NCBI GenBank assembly: GCA_964418385.1
Contig: CAYQLH010000001.1
Span: 1 to 55,475 of the forward strand
DNA length: 55,475 nucleotides
Source: RGIG2560 sp964418385
GTDB taxonomy: Bacteria; Patescibacteriota; Microgenomatia; UBA1400; PJMF01
Direction of reading: 5' to 3'
Of this stretch, positions 15,966-23,940 are shown piece after piece. The number at the start of each line of letters is the position of its first letter. The stretch's first letter is position 1. The notes beneath the pieces were generated by a model. It searched no databases and had not been told where the DNA came from. It saw nothing but the letters and a program-made list of their open reading frames with translations. The position numbers were made by a program, and so were the translations under genes.

Positions 15966-16400
15966 ATGCCTAAAACAAAAACAACAAATCGAACTAATGG
16001 CCGGGTGTGCACAGAGTGCGGACGAGTAGTGCGCGTAGGCGATGTTTATTGTCCGGCCTGTGGTAAGTTTATCAACGATGGTAAACACAAACGTCCTGAA
16101 GAAACTGATATTCAGGAACCGCTAGAAGTTGTGAGTGCAACGCGAGTCCGCTCCGGTCACTCACGGATTATTGCTTCGATTTTGGCATTTTTCTTGGGTG
16201 GCTTGGGTGTCCACAATTTTTATTTGGGTTTTACTGGTCGTGGCGTCATTCAACTGCTTTTAACAGTTTTGCTTTCCTGGGTAACTTGCGGTGCTTCACT
16301 TCTTGCCGCTTATATCTGGGCTTTTGTAGAAGGAGTCTTGATTTTAGTGGGGGCAGATGGCTACAATACTGATGCCAACGGTGAAAGTCTACGCGATTAA
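15966..16400 (+). CDS. TM2-domain membrane protein with N-terminal zinc ribbon
   Basis: A 144-residue protein with a four-cysteine zinc ribbon (C15, C18, C29, C32), a polar linker and two hydrophobic helices of the TM2 type, recognised by FFLGGLGVHNFYLGFTGRG. TM2 proteins are widespread small membrane proteins of unclear role. The start is supported by AGAGAGG 5 nt upstream. It overlaps the next gene by 44 nt, which suggests translational coupling. Confidence 0.85.
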   Translation: MPKTKTTNRTNGRVCTECGRVVRVGDVYCPACGKFINDGKHKRPEETDIQEPLEVVSATRVRSGHSRIIASILAFFLGGLGVHNFYLGFTGRGVIQLLLTVLLSWVTCGASLLAAYIWAFVEGVLILVGADGYNTDANGESLRD

Positions 16401-16692
16401 ACAATGTTGGACGGTGTGGGCAGGTAGCTGCTTGTTGCCTGTGTGTGTTTTGGTTTTGTGGTGCTTACCAGAAAACTTTTGGTCTGCCTTGCCGTTTGAG
16501 CTGTGTTTGATTAAGCTTTTGACTGGTCACGAATGTTGGGGTTGCGGTAGTTTGCGCGGCTTTTCGCATTTGGCACATGGACACTTTGCGGCGGCATGGG
16601 CAAGCAATCCCTTGGTTTATTTTTGGCTTGGAGCCGGCATTGGTATGACTGCTTGGTGCTGGTGGCAGATTTGGAAAGAGCGGGATGCTTGA
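16357..16692 (+). CDS. DUF2752 membrane protein
   Basis: A 111-residue protein with the DUF2752 signature: CLIKLLTGHECWGCG followed by SLRGFSHLAHG and SNPL, flanked by two hydrophobic segments. The family's function is unknown; it commonly sits beside TM2-domain genes, as here. GGGGG upstream supports ATG 16357; ATG 16372 is an alternative. The 3' end overlaps tgt by 8 nt. Confidence 0.8.
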   Translation: MATILMPTVKVYAIKQCWTVWAGSCLLPVCVLVLWCLPENFWSALPFELCLIKLLTGHECWGCGSLRGFSHLAHGHFAAAWASNPLVYFWLGAGIGMTAWCWWQIWKERDA

Positions 16693-17752
16693 CAGTTTGC
16701 GGATTAAAGGCCAAAATTACCGTTTGCCGATTTTTTGCCCAGATGCAACCCGAGGCGTGGTGAAAAATTTGGATACCTCGGATTTAACTTCGGCAGGAGT
16801 GCGAGGATTAATTGTGAACACGTGGCATTTGCATGAATATCCTGGCAGCGAGGCTATGGTGGCTCATGGCGGTGTTAAAGAACTGATGGGTTGGGACGGT
16901 TTGACAATTTCTGATTCGGGTGGGTTTCAAGTGTTTTCACTTTTTCAGCGCTTACCTGGTTTTGGTAAAATTACTGATAAGGGCTTAGTCACTTACACCG
17001 GGCCCAAAAAACAGCGTCAAAAGTTGTTTCGGCCAGAAGATTCGATCCGGATGCAATTGGCGCTTGGCAGTGATATTGTGATTTGCCTGGATGATTACAC
17101 ACCACCGGAGGCAGATAAAGCGCGGGCCCGCCAGAGCGTGGAACGCACAGTTGCTTGGGCCAGACGTTGTAAAAGAGAGTATGAAAAACAATTACGTTAC
17201 TGGCGCTTGGAAGCGAGCGAACGACCGCTCATTTTTGCCGTAATCCAGGGACACGATTATATGGACTTACGCACTCAGTGCGCACAGGCATTGATGGAGA
17301 TTGGTTTTGATGGCTATTGCTTGGGTGGGGCGAAGTTTTTAGCGAACGGACGCTTGGATTTAGCGTGGGCGGCAGACAATGCACGTTTGACTCCTGACGA
17401 ATTGCCTCGTTACGCGATGGGGTTTGGTAAACCAGATGAAATCGCGGCGCTTTACCGGTGTGGTTATCAGATATTTGATTGTGTTTTGCCCACACGCGAC
17501 GCTAGGCATGGAAGATTGTACGTGAGTGACGGCAAGCAGGGTTTTAAATTTTTAAATATTAATCAAGCGAAATATGCGACAGACAAACAATCTGTAGACC
17601 GAGAGTGCGCGTGCCACACTTGCCAAACAACTACGCGCGCGTATCTACATCATTTATTGAAGCTTGGCGATGGCAGTTTTGCGCGGTTAGCAGAAATTCA
17701 CAATGCTTATTTATTTTCGCATTGGACAGACAAGTTGCGCTTGGCAAAGTAA
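16685..17752 (+). CDS. tgt: Queuine tRNA-ribosyltransferase family protein
   Basis: This enzyme exchanges guanine 34 of certain tRNAs for a deazaguanine base. At 355 residues it has ISDSGGFQVFS with D77, the nucleophile region IFDCVLPTR with D265, and the zinc site C308, C310, C313 and a histidine at 322 or 323. Substrate-pocket loops differ from standard bacterial enzymes: IQGHDYMD instead of VQGG, and YCLGGAKF. No queuosine synthesis gene is visible here, so salvage or a different base is possible. It overlaps the DUF2752 gene by 8 nt. Confidence 0.88.
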   Translation: MLDSLRIKGQNYRLPIFCPDATRGVVKNLDTSDLTSAGVRGLIVNTWHLHEYPGSEAMVAHGGVKELMGWDGLTISDSGGFQVFSLFQRLPGFGKITDKGLVTYTGPKKQRQKLFRPEDSIRMQLALGSDIVICLDDYTPPEADKARARQSVERTVAWARRCKREYEKQLRYWRLEASERPLIFAVIQGHDYMDLRTQCAQALMEIGFDGYCLGGAKFLANGRLDLAWAADNARLTPDELPRYAMGFGKPDEIAALYRCGYQIFDCVLPTRDARHGRLYVSDGKQGFKFLNINQAKYATDKQSVDRECACHTCQTTTRAYLHHLLKLGDGSFARLAEIHNAYLFSHWTDKLRLAK

Positions 17753-17768
17753 GAAAATATGGTAGAAT
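17741..17768 (+). promoter_or_regulatory. Promoter giving a leaderless mRNA (gene at 17776)
   Basis: TTGGCA (17741-17746), a 16-bp spacer and TGGTAGAAT with the -10 at 17763-17768. Seven bases separate it from ATG 17776. It lies across the tgt stop codon. Confidence 0.55.
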
Positions 17769-17775
17769 AAGCTTT

Positions 17776-18330
17776 ATGAAAAAAAATCAAGTGTGGGTGG
17801 TTTTGAGTGCAATTTTGGTCGTGGTAGCGGTGGTGACTTTGTGGCACCGTCCTCGTCAAGTGGAACTTGTGACCGTTTTGCCTGACACCAATGAACTTTT
17901 GACAAGCTCTCCGGTTGTGTTAACAGATTTAACAGCGAGTGCGGGTGCACAAGCTGGAGATATTATTTTAAGCGAGGGTGTGGGCTTAGTTGGTGGTTGG
18001 TCTGATACCGTCAGCCGGCGAGCGTCGATGGCAATTGATCCTGCGGGAGATGGTCGTTTTGACGTGGCCATTGCTTGGGGCGGGAGTGCGTGGCAGACGG
18101 CAATGTGGACTTTTACTGGCACCTGGGACGAGATAACAAAGAGCTTGGTGTATAGTGACGGTGTTTACAAAATTCAAACTTACGCTGACGACGGTACCAT
18201 GAGTGAAGAGATTCTTGGTTCCAATCAGAGTGGCTACTTGAAGTATCAGGACGGTTTTTTGTATTGGCATGACGACGCTGGCGGTCCCGGTGAGGGTGCG
18301 GCGTTTGAGCCGATGAGTGCGGAGTCGTGA
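17776..18330 (+). CDS. Membrane-anchored beta-domain protein of unknown function
   Basis: A 184-residue protein with a signal anchor (residues 4-23, QVWVVLSAILVVVAVVTLW), a polar linker, then a probable beta-rich extracellular domain (GGWSDTVSRRASMAID, DVAIAWGGSAWQTAMWTF, KSLVYSDGVYKI). The domain resembles, from memory, small lipocalin-like domains of secreted Firmicutes proteins with alternating W, Y and DG turns. It lacks a lipobox. The start is fixed by a -10 seven nucleotides upstream. I cannot assign a function; two other anchored small beta proteins lie at 25178 and 51727. Confidence 0.7.
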   Translation: MKKNQVWVVLSAILVVVAVVTLWHRPRQVELVTVLPDTNELLTSSPVVLTDLTASAGAQAGDIILSEGVGLVGGWSDTVSRRASMAIDPAGDGRFDVAIAWGGSAWQTAMWTFTGTWDEITKSLVYSDGVYKIQTYADDGTMSEEILGSNQSGYLKYQDGFLYWHDDAGGPGEGAAFEPMSAES

Positions 18331-18375
18331 TTTTAATCATATTTTGTTTTTGTTTGTTCACGCTGACGCCTGGTT

Positions 18376-18397
18376 TTTGTTAAACATTTGTTAAACA
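18376..18397 (+). repeat. Perfect tandem 11-bp direct repeat upstream of hisS
   Basis: TTTGTTAAACA occurs twice in immediate succession (18376-18386 and 18387-18397). The 11-bp period places both copies on one DNA face, like OmpR/PhoB-family operator half-sites. It lies 58 bp upstream of the hisS -10. Confidence 0.55.
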
Positions 18398-18455
18398 AAG
18401 TTTGAAACGCGACCTCGGCGTTTTGCTTGCGGTGAGGATTCTTGCTGGGGTGTGA

Positions 18456-18461
18456 TATAAT
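18456..18461 (+). promoter_or_regulatory. Extended -10 of hisS (leaderless)
   Basis: TGATATAAT, with exactly 7 bases between TATAAT and ATG 18469. Confidence 0.6.
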
Positions 18462-18468
18462 ACGACAT

Positions 18469-19779
18469 ATGGCAGAAAAATTAAATCTTACTCCTTTAAG
18501 CGGCATGCCGGAGTGGACGCCGGCGCAACAGTTAGTTTTTGAGGATTGGAAAGCGCGAGTGCGTCAGGTTTATAGTAGTTTTGGTTATGTCCCAATGGAG
18601 ACGCCGGCACTGGAGCGCGCGGAAGTGCTTTTGAGTAAAGCGGGCGCTGCGAGCAAACAGGTTTATCAGTTTGAGCGCGGTGACACTCAGCTTGCCTTGC
18701 GCTTTGATTTGACGGTGCCGCTGTCGCGGGTAGTCGCGGCCAAGCAGTCCACTCTCCCCTTCCCTTTTCGGCGACAAGCAATTGACCGGTCATGGCGTGG
18801 CGAGCGAGCCCAACTGGGGCGTTTCCGAGAGTTTTATCAAGCTGATGCCGATATTATTGGTCGCGGGAGTTTGAGCTTGAGTGCTGATGCGGAAATATTG
18901 GCAATGGCCAGTGAAGCAGTGGCGAGTTTAAACTTGGGTGAGTGTCAGTTGCAAATTTCCAATCGTAAAATTTTGAGCGGTTTTTTGGCTGCTTTGGGCG
19001 TCATGGATAAAACGGCGGTGATACAGTTGCTTGATGATGCGCCTAAAATTGGCCCCAAAAAGCTAAAAGAAGAACTGGCTTTACTGCGACTCGATACTTT
19101 TGAGATCCGCAAGATCGTGAAATTTTCTGAAATTGCTGGCAATTTTCACGCGGTGAGCCAAGAACTTTTGCGTTTAGATGTGGACAATCAAGAATTTAAT
19201 GAAGGTTTGGAAGAATTGCATCAACTGGATCAACTCTTGGCACTTTACGAGTTGCCCGTGGGCGCGTATCAGTACAATTTAGCAATTGTGCGCGGTTTGG
19301 ATTATTACACGGGGATGGTTTTTGAAACCTGGGCTGTGGAGTGGCCGCGTTTAGGTTCGGTTTGTTCTGGTGGTCGCTATGACGACCTGGTGGGACATTT
19401 GAGTAAAGCGAAAATGCCTGGCGTCGGTTGTTCAATTGGTTTGACACGTCTTTTTGCTGGCGCGCTGGCGGCGGGACTGATTGATGAAACTGTGCAAACC
19501 AATGCGCGAGTTGTAATTGTGCCCTTGAGCGAACGGCGTGAACTGATTTATCCGATTGCACAAGTTTTGCGGCGTGAAGGCGTCAAGACAATTTTAGCTG
19601 ATGAGCAAATGGGTTTGAAAAAAGCACTGAAATACGCCAATGATTTGGGTGTACCTTTTGTCTTGGTGATTGGCGATGATGAGCTTGACGCGCACCGGCT
19701 AACTTTGAAAAACATGGAGGCTGGCGAGCAAATGAGTTATAATTTAGCGCAGGTGCTTGATGTTTTGCGTGAAAATTAG
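18469..19779 (+). CDS. hisS: Histidyl-tRNA synthetase
   Basis: A class II synthetase of 436 residues charging tRNA-His. Motif 2 is seen as RSWRGERAQLGRFREFYQ; the histidine-specific loops are RGLDYYTGMVFE and CSGGRYDDLVG; motif 3 is PGVGCSIGLTRLFA. A C-terminal anticodon-binding domain starts near residue 345 (ARVVIVPL). ATG 18469 is set by the -10 seven nucleotides upstream. The next gene's regulatory box begins at its stop codon. Confidence 0.95.
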   Translation: MAEKLNLTPLSGMPEWTPAQQLVFEDWKARVRQVYSSFGYVPMETPALERAEVLLSKAGAASKQVYQFERGDTQLALRFDLTVPLSRVVAAKQSTLPFPFRRQAIDRSWRGERAQLGRFREFYQADADIIGRGSLSLSADAEILAMASEAVASLNLGECQLQISNRKILSGFLAALGVMDKTAVIQLLDDAPKIGPKKLKEELALLRLDTFEIRKIVKFSEIAGNFHAVSQELLRLDVDNQEFNEGLEELHQLDQLLALYELPVGAYQYNLAIVRGLDYYTGMVFETWAVEWPRLGSVCSGGRYDDLVGHLSKAKMPGVGCSIGLTRLFAGALAAGLIDETVQTNARVVIVPLSERRELIYPIAQVLRREGVKTILADEQMGLKKALKYANDLGVPFVLVIGDDELDAHRLTLKNMEAGEQMSYNLAQVLDVLREN

Positions 19780-19813
19780 TTTTGACGTTGTTTTAACGCC
19801 GAATTGTTATAAT
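19780..19813 (+). promoter_or_regulatory. Direct-repeat activator box plus -10 of the two-component operon
   Basis: TTTTGACG, TTG, TTTTAACG (19780-19798) is a direct repeat with 11-bp period. Nine bases later comes TATAAT (19808-19813). The box takes the place of the -35, as in PhoB/OmpR-activated promoters. The same layout occurs at 21660-21693, suggesting autoregulation by the response regulator. ATG 19824 follows the -10 by 10 bases, so almost no leader is made. Confidence 0.55.
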
Positions 19814-19823
19814 CTGACGACTT

Positions 19824-20525
19824 ATGAGAATACTTTTGGTGGAAGATAAGATCCCATTAAACAATTCGTTGAGCAAAATTCTACGAAAAAACAATTATGC
19901 CGTGGATCAAGCTTTTGATGGCGAGGAAGCTTTAGATTTGCTTGATCCCGCTTTACATGATTTGATGATTTTGGATTTGACATTGCCCAAAATCGATGGT
20001 TTGGAAGTGATTACTCGGGTGCGAGAAAACAAAAACAATGTGCCGATTTTGGTTTTAACTGCTCGTGGAGCGACGCCGCAGATTGTGAATGGTTTGGAAA
20101 TCGGAGCCGATGATTATTTGGCGAAACCATTTGAGGTCGATGAACTTCTGGCACGTGTCAGAGCACTCTTGCGGCGTTTGAACGGTAATAAAACGCCACT
20201 TTTGCAGGTGGACGATTTGATTTTGGATACTCTTAATGGCGAAGTTAGTCGCGCTGGTGAAGCGATTAAGCTTTCAAAAACTGAGTATGCTTTGCTTTAT
20301 TATTTAATGATGAAGGCGCATTGGATTGTTACCAAAGAAGAATTACTTTTACACGTGTGGGAAAATGATACTCAAGTGTATGATCGAGTGGTGGATACTT
20401 ATATTTGCTTTTTACGCCGGAAAATTGATAAAGCATTTCCGGAAAAGAAAAAACTGATCCAAACGATAAAAACACGCGGCTATAGACTTGGTGACGCGCG
20501 AGTGACAGGAACGAGCGATGTTTGA
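19824..20525 (+). CDS. OmpR/PhoB-family response regulator
   Basis: A 233-residue transcription factor. The receiver domain has the acidic pair E7-D8, phospho-acceptor D51 (ILDLTLP), Thr in VLTARG and Lys in LAKPF. The C-terminal winged helix (about residues 130-225) ends with RVVDTYICFLRRKID and TIKTRGYRLG, the standard recognition-helix region. It overlaps the sensor kinase gene by 8 nt. Its likely sites are the repeats at 19780-19798 and 21660-21678. Confidence 0.93.
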   Translation: MRILLVEDKIPLNNSLSKILRKNNYAVDQAFDGEEALDLLDPALHDLMILDLTLPKIDGLEVITRVRENKNNVPILVLTARGATPQIVNGLEIGADDYLAKPFEVDELLARVRALLRRLNGNKTPLLQVDDLILDTLNGEVSRAGEAIKLSKTEYALLYYLMMKAHWIVTKEELLLHVWENDTQVYDRVVDTYICFLRRKIDKAFPEKKKLIQTIKTRGYRLGDARVTGTSDV

Positions 20526-21618
20526 AGCGATTGAAAAAAACTTCCGGCATGTGCAGTGGAAATTAACTTTAATTTTTTCTGCTTGCTTTTTGTTGGTAAT
20601 TGTTTTTTATTCACTGCTGCTTTTGCGTGCTCATGATTGGGCGCGGTACAGTTTTGAGCAAAATGTCCGTCGAGAATTAAGTTTGCAAGACTTAGATGCT
20701 CCTTTGTTGCCTGGACGAGTAGCATGTGCTCCTCCAAGTAAACCTTATCGCGCCACACCGACAACTGAAGACATGGATTTGACAGAATTAATCATCCATA
20801 ACTTTGATCGTTTTGTACGGCGTTTTCGCTGGAATTTGTGGCTTTTTGATTTGTTGATTTGGCTGAGCGTCAGTTGCGGCGGTTACTTTTTTATTGGGTG
20901 GCTTTTAAAACCTGCACGTGCGGCGGCGGCGGCGCAAGAAGAATTTTTGGCCAATGCTTCTCACGAGTTAAAGACGCCAATTACCACCATTAAAACTGAA
21001 TTGTCGCTTTTGGAAGGTGAGAAAATGAGTCGCGATGCACGTGAGTGCGTCACCGCAATCACCACTGAGAATAATGCGTTGGCGGCGACAGTAGAAAAAT
21101 TATTGCAACTTTTACGTCACGAAAAAAGACTTAGGTTGACTGGTAAGTGTGAGGTCTGGCCGTTGACGCAACGTCTGATCAAACGTGCGGCGCGTACTTG
21201 GTCTGCTAAAAAACTCGAGTTTAGAGTCACGGGCGTTCGTGGTGCTTGTTTGATGGCGCCTGAGACAGTTGTGTCTGAAATTCTGGAATTATTATTGGAT
21301 AATGCTGCCAAATACGCTGATGATGATTCTTTGGTGAGTGTAGAAATTAGTGCGGATAAGTTTGTGAGTGTGCGGGTGATTAATTGTGGCGTGGGTATCC
21401 CAGAAACAGCTAGAGCGCAGATATGGGAACGATTTTTCCGAGTGACGGACAAACGTATCCAAGCAGAAACCGGCAGCGGTCTCGGGCTCGCAATTGCCAA
21501 GCAATTGGCACAGGATGCAGATTTGAGTTTGACATTGGAAAGCGGTGCGCCAGAGCGAACTGTATTTTGTTTGCGAGGCAAAAGAGGGACTGAACACAAA
21601 AAATTAACTTTAACTTAA
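20518..21618 (+). CDS. Sensor histidine kinase
   Basis: A 366-residue membrane kinase partnered with the preceding regulator. TM1 is at about residues 17-37 and TM2 at 107-130, with a ~70-residue external loop that has no recognised sensor fold. The H box is NASHELKTPITT with H149, the N box LLLDNAAKYA with N262, and the G2 box GSGLGLAIAKQ. The G1 box reads INCGVGIP, where the usual adenine-binding Asp is Asn289, a notable change. It may sense envelope or antimicrobial stress, inferred from the exporter downstream. Confidence 0.9.
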   Translation: MFEAIEKNFRHVQWKLTLIFSACFLLVIVFYSLLLLRAHDWARYSFEQNVRRELSLQDLDAPLLPGRVACAPPSKPYRATPTTEDMDLTELIIHNFDRFVRRFRWNLWLFDLLIWLSVSCGGYFFIGWLLKPARAAAAAQEEFLANASHELKTPITTIKTELSLLEGEKMSRDARECVTAITTENNALAATVEKLLQLLRHEKRLRLTGKCEVWPLTQRLIKRAARTWSAKKLEFRVTGVRGACLMAPETVVSEILELLLDNAAKYADDDSLVSVEISADKFVSVRVINCGVGIPETARAQIWERFFRVTDKRIQAETGSGLGLAIAKQLAQDADLSLTLESGAPERTVFCLRGKRGTEHKKLTLT

Positions 21619-21659
21619 CATTTTAATGGTATAATGGTATAGTTAGAGCAAATAAAGCG

Positions 21660-21693
21660 TTTTAATCTTGTTTTAACGTGCAAAGAGTAGAAC
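21660..21693 (+). promoter_or_regulatory. Direct-repeat activator box plus -10 of the exporter operon
   Basis: TTTTAATC, TTG, TTTTAACG (21660-21678) matches the box at 19780 at 16 of 19 positions. Nine bases later is TAGAAC (21688-21693), then 8 bases to ATG 21702. The weak -10 with an upstream box fits an activator-dependent promoter. A second, constitutive-looking TATAAT lies at 21630-21635. Confidence 0.55.
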
Positions 21694-21701
21694 AAAACAG
21701 T

Positions 21702-23000
21702 ATGAAAATGCAAATAATACAAAAATTAAAATCGTTTGGGAAGAAGCTGTGGGCGCACAAATGGCGGCACCTTTTGATTCTCTTGATACTGGCTGGTGGC
21801 TTGTGGTGGTGGTTGCGTCCCAAGCCAAAGACCGATGAAAAAACGGCTTTGGTGGAAACCGTTATTCCGGTGAAACGTCAGGATATCAGCGATACAGTAG
21901 AAGTTTCTGGAACAATTTCGAGCGCCAATTACACTCAAGTGCAAACGCAGGCCATTGGCACAATTACTGATATTTACGTGGAAGAGGGTCAAGAAGTAAA
22001 AGAAGGCGATAAACTTTTCCAGTTGGAGCTGACTCCAGAGGGTAAGCAAGCAAATCAATCTGCTTATTCGAGTTACTTGCAAGCGCAAAATTCGCTCAAA
22101 TCAGCTGAGAATCAGCTCAATTCCTTGCAGGTAACACTTTTTGACAAGAATAAGTACTTTATCGATCATGCCGATAAGGAAAAATTGGCTCACGAAAATC
22201 CCGATTGGATTATGCAATGGGCAGATTGGCTCGCAGCTGAGGGTTCGTACAAAAATCAAGAAGAAGTCATCAAACAATCGCGCGCCAATGTGGCATCGGC
22301 GTATCAGACCTACCGCAATACGGGAGCTGTGGTTTACGCTCCGGTTTCAGGAGTAGTAGAGAATATTACTGCGGTGAAAGGTTTGAGTTTTGGCAGTGTG
22401 AGCTCAGGTTCTGGAATTTCACTTTCAGCGCGTTTGGCAACGATTAAAACCGGTGAGCAAGTTTTGGCAGTTTTTACGGTTGCTGCCAGTGACATTCTCA
22501 AAATTGAGCTTGATCAGGATGTCGTTTTAAACAGTAGCAATTTACCAAATGAATATCACGGCAAAATCGTCAGCGTGGACCGCTATGGGACTACAGGCAC
22601 GACGACTACTTATCAAGTAATTGCCCGTTTTGAGATTGCCGAAAACGAGAATACCGAATCACTTTTACCAAACATGAGCGTGGATGGCGAAATTGAAGTT
22701 GCCGAATATAAAGATGCCTTGGTGGTGCCTACTTTGGCAATTACGACTACCGACGACCATTCGCAAGTGACAGTGCGCAAAGATGGGGTGGATACAGTGC
22801 GCGAAGTCACGACCGGCATTACTCAAGGCAACTTGACACAAATTATTGATGGTTTAAGCGAGGGTGAAGAAGTAGTGATGTCGTTGGAGGAGTTCAGCGA
22901 AGACGGACAAATGCGCATGGGTGGAGTGCCGATGGGCATGAGCGGCAGCCGACCCAGTAGTGGCAGGAGTGACGGTTCACGTCGACCGCCAGATCGCTAA
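21702..23000 (+). CDS. MacA/HlyD-type periplasmic adaptor-like protein
   Basis: A 432-residue membrane-fusion-family protein: an N-terminal anchor (residues about 28-43), a lipoyl half-motif (AIGTITDIYVEEGQEVKEGD), an alpha-helical hairpin segment (about 120-205), the second lipoyl half (GAVVYAPVSGVVENIT), and beta-barrel and membrane-proximal domains (DALVVPTLAI). In single-membrane bacteria such proteins assist MacB-type ABC exporters. The tail is rich in Gly, Met, Ser and Arg. The start was chosen at the ATG following the -10; an in-frame GTG at 21678 overlaps the regulatory box. Confidence 0.88.
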   Translation: MKMQIIQKLKSFGKKLWAHKWRHLLILLILAGGLWWWLRPKPKTDEKTALVETVIPVKRQDISDTVEVSGTISSANYTQVQTQAIGTITDIYVEEGQEVKEGDKLFQLELTPEGKQANQSAYSSYLQAQNSLKSAENQLNSLQVTLFDKNKYFIDHADKEKLAHENPDWIMQWADWLAAEGSYKNQEEVIKQSRANVASAYQTYRNTGAVVYAPVSGVVENITAVKGLSFGSVSSGSGISLSARLATIKTGEQVLAVFTVAASDILKIELDQDVVLNSSNLPNEYHGKIVSVDRYGTTGTTTTYQVIARFEIAENENTESLLPNMSVDGEIEVAEYKDALVVPTLAITTTDDHSQVTVRKDGVDTVREVTTGITQGNLTQIIDGLSEGEEVVMSLEEFSEDGQMRMGGVPMGMSGSRPSSGRSDGSRRPPDR

Positions 23001-23052
23001 TGATCAATTTTTGTGAACAAAATATAGTTTAACTTTGTACAAATTTAATAAA

Positions 23053-23940
23053 ATGGCTGATATTAAGGAAAAAAATACTAGCGATAATAAGAACAATTTG
23101 GCAGTGGCGTCGAGTCTTGATTGTCAGCATGATCGCGAAGAGCATCGAGTGGCGTGTGCAAATGTTGCCACGACAGGCGCAAAGAAAAACCATGGTGCAG
23201 CCGCTAGTGAGAGCGTGAAGCCGCAGACACGAAAAGTGATTGAGATTAAAAATTTGGTTAAAACTTATCACGGTCAGGCTGGGGAAACACCGGTTTTGAA
23301 AGGAATTGATTTTGAAGTGCACGAAGGTGAATTCGTTTCTATCATGGGTCCTTCTGGTTCGGGTAAATCAACTTTAATGCATATTTTGGGTGTTTTAGAT
23401 GTGCCTTCAAGCGGTCAGTACTGGCTTGATGGCGTGAACATTAAAGATTTAAGTGAGGATGACTTGGCGAGCGTGCGTGGTGAAAAAATTGGTTTTGTTT
23501 TTCAAGCTTTTAATCTGTTGCAACAAAAAACGGTTTTGGAAAACGTGATGCTTCCTGGTATTTATGGACGAATGCCGATGAAAAAACGCATTGCCAGGGC
23601 AAAAGAATTGGTGGTCATGGTACGACTGGAAAATCGGATTAATCATTTGGCATGTCAGCTTTCCGGCGGACAGCAGCAACGGGTGGCGATTGCACGCAGT
23701 TTGATGATGGATCCAGCGATTATTTTGGCTGATGAACCCACGGGGAATTTGCCGACTGACCAGACTGATGAGGTTTTGAGTTTTTTTACTAAATTAAATC
23801 GTGAGCATCACAAAACAATTGTCATTATTACCCATGAGCCCGCGGTGGCTTCTTATTCAGATCGGACGATAGTCTTGCGTGACGGCGTGATCACCCGCGA
23901 TGGACCTGCCAATAAGGATGTGCATTATGATAATGTTTGA
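23053..23940 (+). CDS. ABC transporter ATP-binding protein (MacB/LolD type)
   Basis: A 295-residue ATPase energising the adjacent FtsX-type permease. Walker A is GPSGSGKST, the signature LSGGQQQRVAIARS, Walker B IILADEPTGN and the H-loop TH. After Walker B the D-loop reads GNLPTDQ where GNLDS or GNLDT is usual, so the dimer-interface Asp is Pro. About 65 N-terminal residues before the ATPase domain are polar and contain Cys and His (DCQHDREEHRVAC), an extension that family members lack. No clear ribosome binding site precedes ATG 23053. Confidence 0.9.
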   Translation: MADIKEKNTSDNKNNLAVASSLDCQHDREEHRVACANVATTGAKKNHGAAASESVKPQTRKVIEIKNLVKTYHGQAGETPVLKGIDFEVHEGEFVSIMGPSGSGKSTLMHILGVLDVPSSGQYWLDGVNIKDLSEDDLASVRGEKIGFVFQAFNLLQQKTVLENVMLPGIYGRMPMKKRIARAKELVVMVRLENRINHLACQLSGGQQQRVAIARSLMMDPAIILADEPTGNLPTDQTDEVLSFFTKLNREHHKTIVIITHEPAVASYSDRTIVLRDGVITRDGPANKDVHYDNV

